Positions 16,929 to 26,665 are shown, counted from the first letter of the stretch. The stretch: DNA of 64,000 nt from Cumulibacter sp047975195 (GCA_047975195.1 JBKEDB010000034.1:1-64000), one strand, 5' to 3'. Program-made: numbers and translations. The notes: a model not told the origin generated them from the sequence alone.

Positions 16929-17897
16929 ATGAGCCAGCCCGAAGCACGCCGCACCCGATCGACCGACGCCCCCGGGTACAAGGCCGGGTCCAAGTCCGCA
17001 GGCCGATCCACCGGTTCCGCACGATCGACGCGTTCGACCGGCACACGATCGACGAGTCCGCGTTCGACGAGCGCTCGATCGACGGGTTCGTCACGCTCGA
17101 GTCGCCCGTCGCGTTCCACCAGCGCTTCACGATCGGCCAACTCGGCTCAGCTCGGCGTGGCCGCGGCCGAATCGACTGTCGCGCCACCACGACCTAAAAG
17201 CTCCAGGCGTCCCGCGTCCGACCGCACCGCGACTCGACGTACGACGACGCGCGGACCGGGGTCGAGACCTACCCCGCCGGGATCGAGGCGGCTCAGTGCG
17301 CGCGAGGAGATGATGCGCCGGCGCCAGCGCACCCTAGCCATTGTCGGTGCGGTACTGGTCCTGGCGATGTTCTGGTTCTTCTCCGGCGGTGACGACAAGC
17401 CGGACACCCACATCGGTTCACCCCCGACGGTCCCTCAGCAGTTTCTGGAGTACGCGGCGGTTCCCGCGCAGGAGGGTATGCAGGAACACGGCGTACCGGC
17501 GTCGGTGTCACTCGCGCAGGCGATTGTCGAGTCGGATTGGGGCCGCTCGGAGTTGACTCAGACCGGGCGCAATTACTTCGGGATCAAATGCGCTGGTAAT
17601 TCGCCGTACGCCAGTGGCTGTGTCGGCAGGCCCACCCAGGAGTGCGACGCGGCCGGACTGTGCAGTGAGGTGGTGGGGCAGTTCCGGACCTATGACAGCG
17701 CTGAGGACTCTTTCCGCGATCACGGCCATTTCCTGACCGTGAACCCGCGTTATGCGGAGGCATTCCAGTACGTCGACAATCCCGACCAGTTCGCCATCGA
17801 GGTCGCGAAGGCCGGATACGCCACGGACCCGACGTACGCCGACAAACTGATCGAACTGATGAAGCAGTACGACCTCTACCAGTACGACGCGCTCTGA
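16929..17897 (+). CDS. Membrane-anchored glucosaminidase-type cell-wall hydrolase
   Basis: A 322-residue protein. Residues 1-130 are basic and extremely rich in Arg, Ser and Thr. Residues 135-151 form a transmembrane helix (LAIVGAVLVLAMFWFF). The outer part carries a glucosaminidase (FlgJ/LytG-like) domain: ASVSLAQAIVESDWGRSELT contains the catalytic Glu, followed by NYFGIKCAGNSPYASGC, and the C-terminal NPRYAEAFQYVDNPDQFA. It should cut peptidoglycan glycan strands outside the membrane. Two cysteine pairs in the domain could form disulfides. It follows the deaminase by six bases and is ended by the hairpin at 17932. Confidence 0.85.
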   Translation: MSQPEARRTRSTDAPGYKAGSKSAGRSTGSARSTRSTGTRSTSPRSTSARSTGSSRSSRPSRSTSASRSANSAQLGVAAAESTVAPPRPKSSRRPASDRTATRRTTTRGPGSRPTPPGSRRLSAREEMMRRRQRTLAIVGAVLVLAMFWFFSGGDDKPDTHIGSPPTVPQQFLEYAAVPAQEGMQEHGVPASVSLAQAIVESDWGRSELTQTGRNYFGIKCAGNSPYASGCVGRPTQECDAAGLCSEVVGQFRTYDSAEDSFRDHGHFLTVNPRYAEAFQYVDNPDQFAIEVAKAGYATDPTYADKLIELMKQYDLYQYDAL

Positions 17898-17931
17898 TCG
17901 GTCAGCCCGTTTCCGCACTCGAACGTAAACG

Positions 17932-17971
17932 GCCACACCGCCGGCGATCTTGTGATCGCCGACGGTGTGGC
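17932..17971. terminator. Bidirectional hairpin between convergent genes
   Basis: Arms of 18 bp (17932-17949 and 17954-17971) with one mismatch and a four-base loop lie between the convergent ends of the cell-wall hydrolase and the crotonase. There is no U-tract. The position supports a two-way terminator. Confidence 0.7.
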
Positions 17972-17985
17972 GTCAGCAGCGGGCG

Positions 17986-18864
17986 CTACAGAGCCTTGTC
18001 GATCCATTCGGTGTAGAACTCCGGCATCGCCGACGCGCGCGAGGTGAAGTTCGGATCGCGCTTCTCCAGGAACGCCGCGACACCTTCCTTACCGTCGCCG
18101 ATGCTGGTGTAGAACATGGCCAGTGAGTCAACACGGTGCGCATCTGCCGGGTGCGGCAAGACACCGTTACGGCGCACCATCTGCTTGGCCAACGCAACCC
18201 CGACGGCCGAGCGTCCACGGGTCCAGGCGTTGGCGATCTCAATGGCACGAGCGAGCAGTTCGTCCTCCGCGACGACCTCGTCCACCAGATTGATCGCCGC
18301 CGCACTCCCAGCGTCCAGGATGTCGGCGCGCAGCACCAGATCGATCGCATTGGGCAGCCCGACCAGACGCTCCAGGTACCAGGTGGACGTCGCCTCTGGC
18401 ACGATGCCGAGGCGCCCGAAGACGAGTCCGACCCGAGCGCGGTTCGACGCGACGCGGCGGTCCATCGCCAGCGTCATCGTCGCTCCGATGCCCACGGCCG
18501 CACCGTTGATAGCAGCAATTACGGGTTTGCGGCAGTCATGGATCGCCATAGTGACCTCGCCGCCGGTGTCGCGGACCTTCTCGATCTCCGGATTGTCCAG
18601 GTCGTCCATGTCGGACAGACCTGGCGTGCGTGATTCATCCAGGCCGAACACGTTTCCGTCGCTGCTGAGGTCCATGCCCGCGCAGAACGCCCGGCCGGCG
18701 CCGGTGACAATCACGGCGCGGACGTCATCGTTATCGTTGACTTCGCGAAAGGAGCGCTCCAGTTCCTCGGCCATGGTGACGGTGAACGAGTTCAACTGAT
18801 CAGGGCGATTCAGCGTGATCGTGAGGATACCGTCGTCGATGCTGTGGGAAAGAGTTTCGTACAT
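17986..18864 (-). CDS. Enoyl-CoA hydratase/isomerase (crotonase) family protein
   Basis: A crotonase-fold enzyme of about 292 residues. The oxyanion-hole segments are RAFCAGMDLSS and AINGAAVGIGATMTLAMD, and a catalytic-type Glu is in GLVFGRLGIVPEATS. The start at 18864 was chosen because the minus strand has an aggag ribosome site before this ATG and the upstream extension to 18981 reads like non-coding sequence. The YETLSHSIDDGILTITLNRP opening is typical. It diverges from the alkylsulfatase at 19137. Exact acyl substrate unknown; beta-oxidation is likely. Confidence 0.9.
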   Translation of the reverse strand: MYETLSHSIDDGILTITLNRPDQLNSFTVTMAEELERSFREVNDNDDVRAVIVTGAGRAFCAGMDLSSDGNVFGLDESRTPGLSDMDDLDNPEIEKVRDTGGEVTMAIHDCRKPVIAAINGAAVGIGATMTLAMDRRVASNRARVGLVFGRLGIVPEATSTWYLERLVGLPNAIDLVLRADILDAGSAAAINLVDEVVAEDELLARAIEIANAWTRGRSAVGVALAKQMVRRNGVLPHPADAHRVDSLAMFYTSIGDGKEGVAAFLEKRDPNFTSRASAMPEFYTEWIDKAL

Positions 18865-19136
18865 AGTGGCTCCTGCGTGCTGTCGGGTTTGCCCACCCAG
18901 GGTACGAGAGCACCGTGCGCCACACACGCCCACGCGGCTCATCCGCGAATCGTCACGCTCCGCGTCTTGAGACTCGCTCATGAGCGCGCGGGGATCCGCC
19001 GTACGACGCCACCTGCCGACGACGCGATGAGTATTCGCTGCGATTCTCTGCTAGCCACCGCGCGGCACTAGGCGTAGCGGCCAGTCCCGTTGATAATGAC
19101 GTGTATTAACCGGCCGATCGACGCGAAGGGAACCAC

Positions 19137-21053
19137 ATGAGCGAACACCGACAACCGACACCGGCGAGCACAGCGACCGCCGCGATAAACCGAAACGCTG
19201 TGCGCGCGTTGCCGTTCGACTCGGATCCCGCCCAGGAAGACGTACTGCGTGGATTCATCACCGCCCCGGAAACAGTGCGAGTACAACGCGAGGGAGGTGG
19301 CACGACCTGGTCGCTGGAACCGTACGACTTCCTCGATGGTGACTGCCCGGACGAGGTCCATCCCAGTCTCTGGCGAATCTCTCAGCTCAACCGAACCCCT
19401 GGGCTGTTTGAAGTCTGCGAAGGTATCTACCAGGTTCGCGGCTACGACATCTCGAACATGTCGATCCTCAGCACTGATAACGGATACCTCATAGTCGATC
19501 CGCTGACGACGGTAGAGAGCGCCGCTGCTGCTACCCGGTTAGCGCTTGACGAACTCGGCGAGCGTCCACTCAGCGGGATCCTCTTCACGCACAGCCATGT
19601 GGACCATTTCGGCGGCGTACGAGGCGTTCTGGACGTCTTCGGGATCGAAGATCCCTCCACCGTCACCGTCATCGCGCCGGCGGAGTTCATGGCCGAGACC
19701 GTGAGCGAAAATGTTTACGCCGGGAACGCCATGTTGCGGCGGGCCATGTATATGTTCGGTCCGCTCCTGCCGCGTGGCACCCGAGGGCAGGTCAGCGCCG
19801 GCCTCGGCGTCACGTCAGCGGGCGGCACCACCTCCCTGCTGACTCCGACGCACACCGTCGCGGAGAGTGGTACGACGATCACGGTCGATGGCCTCGAGTT
19901 GGTGTTCCAGTACACCCCGAACACCGAAGCGCCCGCGGAGCTCATTTTTCACGTACCGTCGCGACGAGCGTTGTGCATGGCCGAGATCGTCAGCCATGTC
20001 ATGCACAACCTGTACACCCTGCGTGGGGCTCAGGTGCGCGACGCACTCGGGTGGAGCAAGTGCCTCTACGAGGCGATCGAACGCTTCAGCGCCGAGAGCG
20101 ACGTTATGTTCATCAGCCACCACTGGCCAGTATGGGGCCAGCAGCGCGTCGTCGAGTTCATCCAGCAGCAGGGCGACATGTACAAGTACCTGCATGATCA
20201 GACTTTGCGTCTGGCAAACCACGGCCACGGCCCTGAGGAGATCGCCGAGCGTCTCGAACTACCCGACTCACTGAGCCAGTTCTGGCCGAATCGGGGACTG
20301 TACGGTTCGGTCAGCCACAACAGCAGGGCGGTCTACCAACGCTATCTCGGCTGGTTCGATGGACACCCATCAAGCCTGAACCGGCATACCCCCACCGAAC
20401 TCGGTAAGCGTTATGTCGCGGCGATCGGCGGCCCCGAGTCACTGCTCGCACAGGCGCAGCAGGCTTTTGACGACGCCGACTACCGGTGGGCCTGCGAGCT
20501 GCTTCGCCACCTAATTGCCGCCGAACCCACCCACGCTGCTGGGGTAGCGCTGCAGGCCGAGACCTTCGATCAGTTGGGTTATCAGGCCGAATCCGGCCCG
20601 TGGCGCAACATCTACCTCAGCGGAGCGCAAGAATTGCGAACCGGTGTACCTGGTATGCGGCGTGGCCGCAAGCGAGCACTGGATGAAGTGCGTGCGGCGA
20701 TGCCGGTGGAAATGATTCTCGACTACCTGGGGATTCGGCTCAATGGCCCGCGAGCGGACGGCAAGAATATCGAGCTCCGTGTGCACATCACCGACGACGG
20801 CCGGACTTACGTGCTCTACCTGCGCAATAGCGTGCTGAGTTTCGTTGCCGACCGCTCATCGACCGCGCCGGAGATAGCAGTCTCGCGCCTCGGATTGCTG
20901 CGTATCGTCGACGGCGTAAGCGATGCGGACGACGAACTCGACGACACAACCGATCGTCAGGCACGCGACGCCCTCGCCGAGATTCTCGATGTACTGGACG
21001 AGTTCGACAACAGGTTCCCCATCGTCACCGACCGCGCAGGTTTACAAGCCTGA
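19137..21053 (+). CDS. Alkyl/aryl-sulfatase, MBL fold (BDS1/SdsA1-like)
   Basis: A 638-residue enzyme that should hydrolyse alkyl sulfate esters to alcohol and sulfate. The binuclear zinc motif THSHVDHFGG is present, with later ligands in CMAEIVSHVMHNLYTLRGAQ and MFISHHWPVWG. A helical dimerisation domain follows (LGWFDGHPSSLNRHTPTELG), then a C-terminal sterol-carrier-like domain (from about residue 510), matching the three-domain layout of the family. No signal peptide is obvious, so it may be cytoplasmic. The 270-bp divergent spacer to the crotonase holds its promoter. A TetR gene converges on its 3' end. Confidence 0.93.
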   Translation: MSEHRQPTPASTATAAINRNAVRALPFDSDPAQEDVLRGFITAPETVRVQREGGGTTWSLEPYDFLDGDCPDEVHPSLWRISQLNRTPGLFEVCEGIYQVRGYDISNMSILSTDNGYLIVDPLTTVESAAAATRLALDELGERPLSGILFTHSHVDHFGGVRGVLDVFGIEDPSTVTVIAPAEFMAETVSENVYAGNAMLRRAMYMFGPLLPRGTRGQVSAGLGVTSAGGTTSLLTPTHTVAESGTTITVDGLELVFQYTPNTEAPAELIFHVPSRRALCMAEIVSHVMHNLYTLRGAQVRDALGWSKCLYEAIERFSAESDVMFISHHWPVWGQQRVVEFIQQQGDMYKYLHDQTLRLANHGHGPEEIAERLELPDSLSQFWPNRGLYGSVSHNSRAVYQRYLGWFDGHPSSLNRHTPTELGKRYVAAIGGPESLLAQAQQAFDDADYRWACELLRHLIAAEPTHAAGVALQAETFDQLGYQAESGPWRNIYLSGAQELRTGVPGMRRGRKRALDEVRAAMPVEMILDYLGIRLNGPRADGKNIELRVHITDDGRTYVLYLRNSVLSFVADRSSTAPEIAVSRLGLLRIVDGVSDADDELDDTTDRQARDALAEILDVLDEFDNRFPIVTDRAGLQA

Positions 21054-21068
21054 CAGACCGGAGCCGAA

Positions 21069-21713
21069 CTACGTCAGCTTCACGGCCCACCGCAGAGTGC
21101 GCATGTCTACCGCGGGGGCACGCAGTGCCCCCGCGGCGACCGCGATCGAGTCAGCGACAAACTGTTGATGACTGAGCATCGGCGTACGGCCAGCATCGAT
21201 TTGGGTCGCGCGGTCTGCCCAGGCAGCCATCTGGGATGCGACAACGCGCGCGATCCGCTGGCGTCGTAAGGCGACCGGGACGTCGTGCAGTTCCCCCTCA
21301 AATGCCCGCCACATCTCGGCCAGCGACTCCCGGCCCTCGCCGTCGGCGCTCAGAATGGTGTGAAACCCATACTTGATGATCACCTGGCTGACGACACGGA
21401 CACCGTCTCGGTGCTCACGGGTGTCCATCATCGCGGCGATCGGTAACACCATGCAGGCCGAAAGGTCGGTGAGCGTGACCTCCGGCCGTGACAACGCGCT
21501 GGCCAGCATGCGTTCGCGTAGTTCGTCGACGCGCGCCTGATGCCGACGAGCGACGGCATCGATCAGGCCGAAGCGGGAGCCGAAGTGATAGTGCACGGCC
21601 GATGCGTTGCGTTGCTCGGCGGTCTCGACAATTACTTGCAGCGGTACCGCGTCGATCCCCTGCTCCGCCATCAATCGCAGGGCGGCGTCGAGCAGCCGCT
21701 CGCGACCGCTCAT
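21069..21713 (-). CDS. TetR-family transcriptional regulator
   Basis: A 214-residue regulator. The N-terminal HTH is typical: RERLLDAALRLMAEQGIDAV, then VHYHFGSRFGLIDAVARRHQ. The C-terminal region is helical and of the TetR_C ligand-binding type. It ends 15 bp from the end of the alkylsulfatase gene, transcribed toward it, so it may control the sulfatase, but no operator can be assigned. The gene appears intact. Confidence 0.88.
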   Translation of the reverse strand: MSGRERLLDAALRLMAEQGIDAVPLQVIVETAEQRNASAVHYHFGSRFGLIDAVARRHQARVDELRERMLASALSRPEVTLTDLSACMVLPIAAMMDTREHRDGVRVVSQVIIKYGFHTILSADGEGRESLAEMWRAFEGELHDVPVALRRQRIARVVASQMAAWADRATQIDAGRTPMLSHQQFVADSIAVAAGALRAPAVDMRTLRWAVKLT

Positions 21714-21858
21714 GAGACGCGGGGAACCGGGATGGCTGTCAGGTGCACCCCGTCAAGGTATCGCACAGCAGGACTCAGTTCGCTTACCCGTGGCGACATT
21801 GCTCGTCATCCTCGATGATCTATGGAGTGCGCTGATGAACGCCGCCGGTGGCGATGCC

Positions 21859-22849
21859 TTAGAAGACGCTTAAGACGTGCTCCATCATCAACGGTGCTGC
21901 GAAGACCAACAGGTTCTCCAGTCCGTTACTGCCAGGCCGATCGCGGATCAGCACACTCAGAATGCGATCACGCTGAATCGGCCACAACGCACTCACCGCG
22001 CGGGTAGCGATCCACTCACTCAGCGTCTGAAACGGTCGGTTGCGGGAGTACTCCCTGATCACGTTGCCGGAATCCCACTTGCCGTACTTCACGATGGTCG
22101 CCAGGGGGCATGCCGCCGGGATCCGAGAGCGCGATCGAACGCGCCCGCATATCCGACGCGACCATGCGACCAAGTCCACGACCGTCCGGGCCTGTCATGC
22201 TGAAGGTGCCGATCTTGCTGAACGCCTTGTCCTGCGCGAGGGAGGCAACCCGGTACCCGCCAGGAGCGTCGAGGTGCGTCGGCGGCTTAAGTGGCTTGAG
22301 CGTGCGAATCGTCGTGCCGATAGGCGTCCCATCGGCCGCGGTGATCTGAATCAGGGTGCCGATCATCGCGCCGCTGGGCTGGTCCGTACTCGGGGCTCCG
22401 AGAGCGCCCGGCCGCACCTTTTCGACAATCGTGCCGGACGCGACCAATAGGCCGGACGGCGTCCACCTTTCCACGGCATCGTCGCGCTCGGCCGAGCGGG
22501 TCAGGATCAGCACTGGCTCTCCGAACGGCGATCCATCCCCACTCGGCATCGACCGAATGCCGAGTTCGACGAGCACCGCGTGCAGTTCAGCCGGGTCGGT
22601 CTGTATTGGCCCAGCAACCGACTGCCCGGGAGCAGGGACATGATCGGGCGCCGCGGGCGGAACGCTCTGAGGTGCCATAGCGGAACTAGCAGAAGGCTGC
22701 TGCACCGGGGCTTCGGGCGGCGGAGCCGGTGTCAACGGGTCGACGCCCTCGCCCGCCGGACCAGTTACGTAGTCCGTCCAGAACTCGCCTTCCCAGTAGC
22801 GATAGTGAAAACGCCCAGCGGGGTCGACATACCAGCCTGCTGCAACCAT
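21859..22849 (-). pseudogene. DUF2510 plus scramblase/LURP-like protein, interrupted by a +1 frameshift
   Basis: The N-terminal half (from 22849) has a DUF2510 motif (AAGWYVDPAGRFHYRYWEGE), a Pro/Ala-rich linker and a beta-rich domain up to about residue 248. There the frame breaks in a G5 run (22104-22108). The other frame continues smoothly with PLATIVKYGKWDSGNVIREY to the stop at 21859. Removing one base gives a 329-residue protein with no other interruption. The beta-rich region resembles phospholipid scramblase/LURP-type domains, but that is a weak call. Whether this is a true mutation, phase variation or a sequencing error cannot be settled here. Confidence 0.7.
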
Positions 22850-22951
22850 GCCCGCATGGTAAACCGTCGCAGTCGGCCGCCGATGGCAATTTCAGCCGGA
22901 CGGCAACGCGATCACACGACTACTTCATGAGGAGCGTTCGCTCCCCCAGTC

Positions 22952-24280
22952 CTAGGATCCGGGCAACAGATCCCGGTATGCCTGTTTCGACCGATCAGCA
23001 AGCATCTCCAGCACCGGACGCCCTTGTCGCGCCGCCTCGGATTCGGACGCAGCCCAGGTGTAGACGCCCTTCGTCATCGTCGACGTCGCGCGGGTGCTGA
23101 GCTCAGTAAAGATCTCGGCTCGAGCATCGAGCACGTCCGGATTCTGCGGATCGGCGTCCGCCGCGATCTGGATCAATCGCGCGGCCAGACGCTCATCACC
23201 ATCGTTGAGCTCACGCCTGGCGCGCTCAATGAGATTCGCCAAACCGCCCGATAGCTCGGCGATCGCCGCACCGAACGAGTCGCGGCGTACCGGTTTGAGA
23301 TTCGACGGATCGCCGTCGTACCAACCGCCATACAGGCGCCAGGCGTTGCGAACGACAAACTCGGGCTCGTCGTACGTCGGGCGCAGGTAGCGTTTCTCGG
23401 TGAACTTCGCGGGCAACTCAAAACTGTGCAGCACCTCATCGAGCGTCGCGCCACGGTTCAACCCGTCGACGGTGACACCGTCAAGGAACTCTAAATACTC
23501 TGCCGATACGGTCAACGCTTCGCGCACCCGCTCAACGCCAGCGATTGGCAATCCGTGCCCAGGCAACAGCAGTTCAGCACCGTAGGACGCCATTTCGCGT
23601 AACTTGCGAGCCCAATCCAGCGCGTACCGCTGAACCTTCTGTGGGTTGCCGGCGTTCGGGCTCGTCCAGATGAAGAAGTCGCCCGTGCACACGATGCCGA
23701 GATCGGGGAACCACCCGACCGTGCAGTCGTCGGTTTCACCGCGGCCGTGCGACATGTCGACCCGCAGCCCGCCCTGAGTAAGCGTCATTGCCGAGTTATA
23801 AGTGACATCGGGGTACCGATAGACCGTCGGCCAGGTAAGCCCAGGTGCCTGAAACTGGCGTTGGTTGATCACCGTGTTGTATCCGGCGGTGCGAGTGTAA
23901 CGATCGAAGCGGTCGACGACGTTCTTATGCGCGATCACGGTCGGGCGGGCGCCCTGCTCCTCATCAAAGCGCGCGGTACCCCAGATGTGGTCGATATGTC
24001 CGTGGGTATAGACCGCGTTGCGTAGCGGCGCGTCCGACATCTCCCGCACTGCGGTATGTAGCTTCGTCGCGGTGGCGGCCGAGCCCGTGTCGAACATCAA
24101 CAATCCGTCGTCGGTCTCGAAGACATACACATTGCCCATCGCCGGAAACATCCACACGCCATCAGCGACGGCATGCATCCCCTGCTTACGCAATTCGCCA
24201 GACGCATACGGCTTCATACCGGCCTTGCCGAGCCAGTATTCATCGGCGTACTGCAGGATATCGAAGGCCACGGCGACCAT
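22952..24280 (-). CDS. MBL-fold hydrolase with alkylsulfatase-type dimerisation domain
   Basis: About 442 residues. The zinc motif is YTHGHIDHIWG, with further ligands in MSHGRGETDDCTVGWFPD, CTGDFFIW and LPGHGLPI. The C-terminal half (RLYGGWYDGDPSNLKPVRRD, then RAIREL-like helices) resembles the dimerisation region of alkylsulfatases, though it lacks the sterol-carrier domain of the enzyme at 19137. The start at 24280 is favoured over 24346 because of the ggaaaggtg ribosome site. The gene lies between the sulfatase region and a SulP permease, so sulfate-ester hydrolysis is plausible but unproven. Confidence 0.82.
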   Translation of the reverse strand: MVAVAFDILQYADEYWLGKAGMKPYASGELRKQGMHAVADGVWMFPAMGNVYVFETDDGLLMFDTGSAATATKLHTAVREMSDAPLRNAVYTHGHIDHIWGTARFDEEQGARPTVIAHKNVVDRFDRYTRTAGYNTVINQRQFQAPGLTWPTVYRYPDVTYNSAMTLTQGGLRVDMSHGRGETDDCTVGWFPDLGIVCTGDFFIWTSPNAGNPQKVQRYALDWARKLREMASYGAELLLPGHGLPIAGVERVREALTVSAEYLEFLDGVTVDGLNRGATLDEVLHSFELPAKFTEKRYLRPTYDEPEFVVRNAWRLYGGWYDGDPSNLKPVRRDSFGAAIAELSGGLANLIERARRELNDGDERLAARLIQIAADADPQNPDVLDARAEIFTELSTRATSTMTKGVYTWAASESEAARQGRPVLEMLADRSKQAYRDLLPGS

Positions 24281-24466
24281 CACCTTTCCAACGCGTGCAA
24301 ATTCATGAGTTTCATTAATGTGTTGACAGACCATTGCCCACATCACAACCCCGCAGCAGGAGGAACGTGCGGCCGTTGCGATGTGACGGTGAGCGCCAGC
24401 GAACAGGGTGGGGCCTCGCGATTGGCCCTGAGTCTGGGGTACGTCGAGCGCGTCGCGGAGGTTGAG

Positions 24467-26057
24467 TCAGTGACCGGACAGATTGCCGGTCAGGCGTTGA
24501 TAGCGCTCCGCACTAGAGTCGTTGAGACCGACGATTTCTACCGACTTTCCTTTGCTGTGGTACTTCGTCACGATGGCATCGAGTGCAGCCACGCTCGACG
24601 CATCCCAGATGTGCGATTCGCTGAAATCAATGGTGATACGCGCGGGATCCTCGGCGTACTCGAATTGTGTGTAGAGGTCGTTGCTGGAGGCGAAGAACAG
24701 TTCCCCGGTGACAAGATAAAGCGCTTTCTCACCATTCGCGTCGACGGTGATGCTACGACTAGTACGGGTCAGGTGCGCGACTCGTCGGGCGAACAGCACC
24801 ATCGCGACCAGGACGCCGACCACGACGCCAATCGCGAGGTTGTCGGTGGCGACGGTGATCGCGACAGTCACGATCATCACTACGGTCTCGGACTTCGGCA
24901 TCCGTTTCAGCGTCCTCGGGTGAACGCTGTGCCAGTCGAACGTTCCCACTGCCACCATGATCATCACGGCGACGAGCGCAGCCATCGGAATCATCGCGAC
25001 GACATCGCCGAATCCAACCACGAGGATCAGCAGGAACAGTCCTGCGAGGAACGTCGAGATCCGAGTGCGCGCGCCGGAGGCCTTCACATTGATCATCGTC
25101 TGGCCGATCATCGCGCAGCCACCCATACCGCCGAAGAACCCGGTGATGACGTTCGAGGCACCCTGCCCCCCAAGCCTCGCGGGACTTGTTGGAGTGGGTA
25201 TCGGTGATGTCATCCACGAGCTTGGCGGTCAGCAGTGATTCCAGCAGCCCCACCAACGCCATAGCCAGGGCGTACGGCGCAATGATCTTCAGCGTCTCGA
25301 AGTTCATCGGCACGTCCGGGACAAGCAACGACGGCAGATTCTCAGGCAGTTCCCCTTGATCACCGACACTGGGGACGTTCACCGACGCGAGGACGACGAA
25401 CCCGGTCAGCGCGACGATCGCGATCAGCGGCGCGGGGATGACCTTGGTCATCTTGGGGAAGCCGACGATGATGGCGATCCCGACGGCGATCATCGGGTAG
25501 ACCACCCACGGTACGTCGAGAAAGTGCGGGACTTGCGCAAGGAAGATCAGGATCGCGAGCGCGTTCACGAAACCGACCATCACCGAGCGCGGGATGAACC
25601 GCATCAGTTTCGCGACACCTGCCAGGCCCAGGAATACCTGAATCAGTCCGCCGAGAATCACCGTCGCGATGAGGTAGTCCACGCCATGTTCCCTGACGAC
25701 CGGCGCAATAACCAGGGCGACAGCCCCGGTTGCTGCCGAGATCATCGCTGGGCGCCCACCGAGGAATGCGATAGAAACAGCCATCGTGAATGAGGCGAAG
25801 AGCCCGAGCCGAGGATCAACACCCGCGATGATCGAGAACGAAATCGCCTCCGGTATCAACGCGAGCGCGACGACGAGTCCGGCGAGCAACTCAGTGCGCA
25901 GTAACCGGGGAGAACGCAAGGCCGCCCGTACCGTGGGTTCGGGCGAATGTGACAATGCGGTGCTCAAGGATTGCTCCGTTCCAGGTGCAGCACGCCGGCG
26001 GTCACGCTCGGGCGCCTCTGTGACAGCGGTGGCGGGCCGCACTCGTTCGGAGCGCAA
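24467..26057 (-). pseudogene. SulP-family anion (sulfate/bicarbonate) permease, interrupted by a +1 frameshift
   Basis: The first segment (from 26057) holds the SulP core (RTELLAGLVVALALIPEAIS, GGRPAMISAATGAVALV). It leaves frame in a C6 run (25166-25171, G6 on the coding strand) just after THSNKSREAWG. The second frame resumes with QGASNVITGFFGGMGGCAMI, the conserved SulP motif, and ends in a STAS domain (ITIDFSESHIWDASSVAALD). Joining the two by dropping one G gives 529 residues, a normal SulP length. Ten or more transmembrane helices are visible. It diverges from a MerR regulator. Substrate could be sulfate or bicarbonate; the neighbouring sulfatases favour sulfate. Confidence 0.82.
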
Positions 26058-26113
26058 TGCCGACAGAGTTGTTGACTGAGGAAAACCAGCCTAACCTGAC
26101 GTTACGTGAGAGT

Positions 26114-26132
26114 TCACCGAATAGTTCGGTGA
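26114..26132. promoter_or_regulatory. Putative MerR operator in the sulP-merR intergenic region
   Basis: An 8-bp inverted repeat TCACCGAA-tag-TTCGGTGA lies 12 bp before the merR start, of the size and symmetry of MerR-family operators. A TTGACT hexamer sits about 40 bp upstream. Just before it (26081-26099) is a half-conserved DtxR-like sequence (AGCCTAACCT), which I do not consider sufficient for a call. The role is inferred from position. Confidence 0.5.
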
Positions 26133-26144
26133 GAAGGGCCACTG

Positions 26145-26549
26145 ATGACGGATGTTCGACGGTCTGACGACGACGCGGAAGTGATGCATATCGGCGAAGT
26201 CGCGGCCCGCACCGAGTTGTCGATCCGTAGTCTGCGGCACTGGGACGAAGTCGGGCTGATTCGTCCGTCCGGCCGCACCGATGGCGGGTTCCGCCTCTAT
26301 ACGCAGGCCGATATCGACAAGATCATGACGATCCGCCGGATGAAGCCACTCGGATTCACGCTCGAGCAGATGACCGTGACGATGCGCGATATCGAGGCGT
26401 TGCATGAACCGCGGGCGGGCCAGGCGCCGGCCCGCGAACGGCTCACGGCGGTGCTGGCGGATGCCGAGCAGCGGCGGGCGAAACTCGAACGCCAATTGGG
26501 GATGGCCGATGAATTCCTCAGCCGTCTCAGCCACCAACTCACCAACTAG
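26145..26549 (+). CDS. MerR-family transcriptional regulator
   Basis: A 134-residue regulator. The winged HTH is at residues 15-80: MHIGEVAARTELSIRSLRHW, DEVGLIRPSGRTDGGFRLYT, MKPLGFTLEQM. A coiled-coil dimerisation helix follows (RERLTAVLADAEQRRAKLER). The C-terminus lacks the Cys ligands of metal-sensing MerR proteins, so it may respond to another cue. It is divergent from the SulP permease and is the likely regulator of that gene and itself through the palindrome at 26114. Confidence 0.88.
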   Translation: MTDVRRSDDDAEVMHIGEVAARTELSIRSLRHWDEVGLIRPSGRTDGGFRLYTQADIDKIMTIRRMKPLGFTLEQMTVTMRDIEALHEPRAGQAPARERLTAVLADAEQRRAKLERQLGMADEFLSRLSHQLTN

Positions 26550-26572
26550 CGCGGCCGCTGAGACCACCTGCG

Positions 26573-26641
26573 AACAGTTCTGCGGGGCAACGAGTAACGC
26601 TCTCGGGTAGGGATCGTTACTCGTTGCCCCGCAGAACTGTT
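26573..26641. repeat. 27-bp perfect inverted repeat with an adjacent 12-bp third copy
   Basis: Arms 26573-26599 and 26615-26641 are perfectly complementary around a 15-base loop. The 12-mer GTTGCCCCGCAG at 26623-26634 recurs immediately at 26639-26650. The element lies between the convergent merR and crotonase genes, where it could end transcription from both sides, but its length and the extra repeat are unusual for a simple terminator. Its sequence does not match the other palindromic elements in the window. Confidence 0.75.
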
Positions 26642-26665
26642 GCCCCGCAGGTACAGTCGTTGGAC

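Noticed and set aside
16568..17140. Minus-strand ORF with repeated Val-Glu-Arg-Asp units opposite the cell-wall hydrolase
   Set aside because: It is the antisense of the Arg/Ser/Thr-rich coding repeat (cgatcgacg-type codons); the plus-strand gene has a TM helix and a catalytic domain.
24173..25207. Long plus-strand ORF across sulP
   Set aside because: Antisense to the SulP STAS and transmembrane regions; rich in Asp/His/Arg, as expected of a shadow frame.
26081..26099. DtxR/IdeR box between sulP and merR
   Set aside because: Only the right half-site (AGCCTAACCT) is conserved and neither neighbour is an iron gene.
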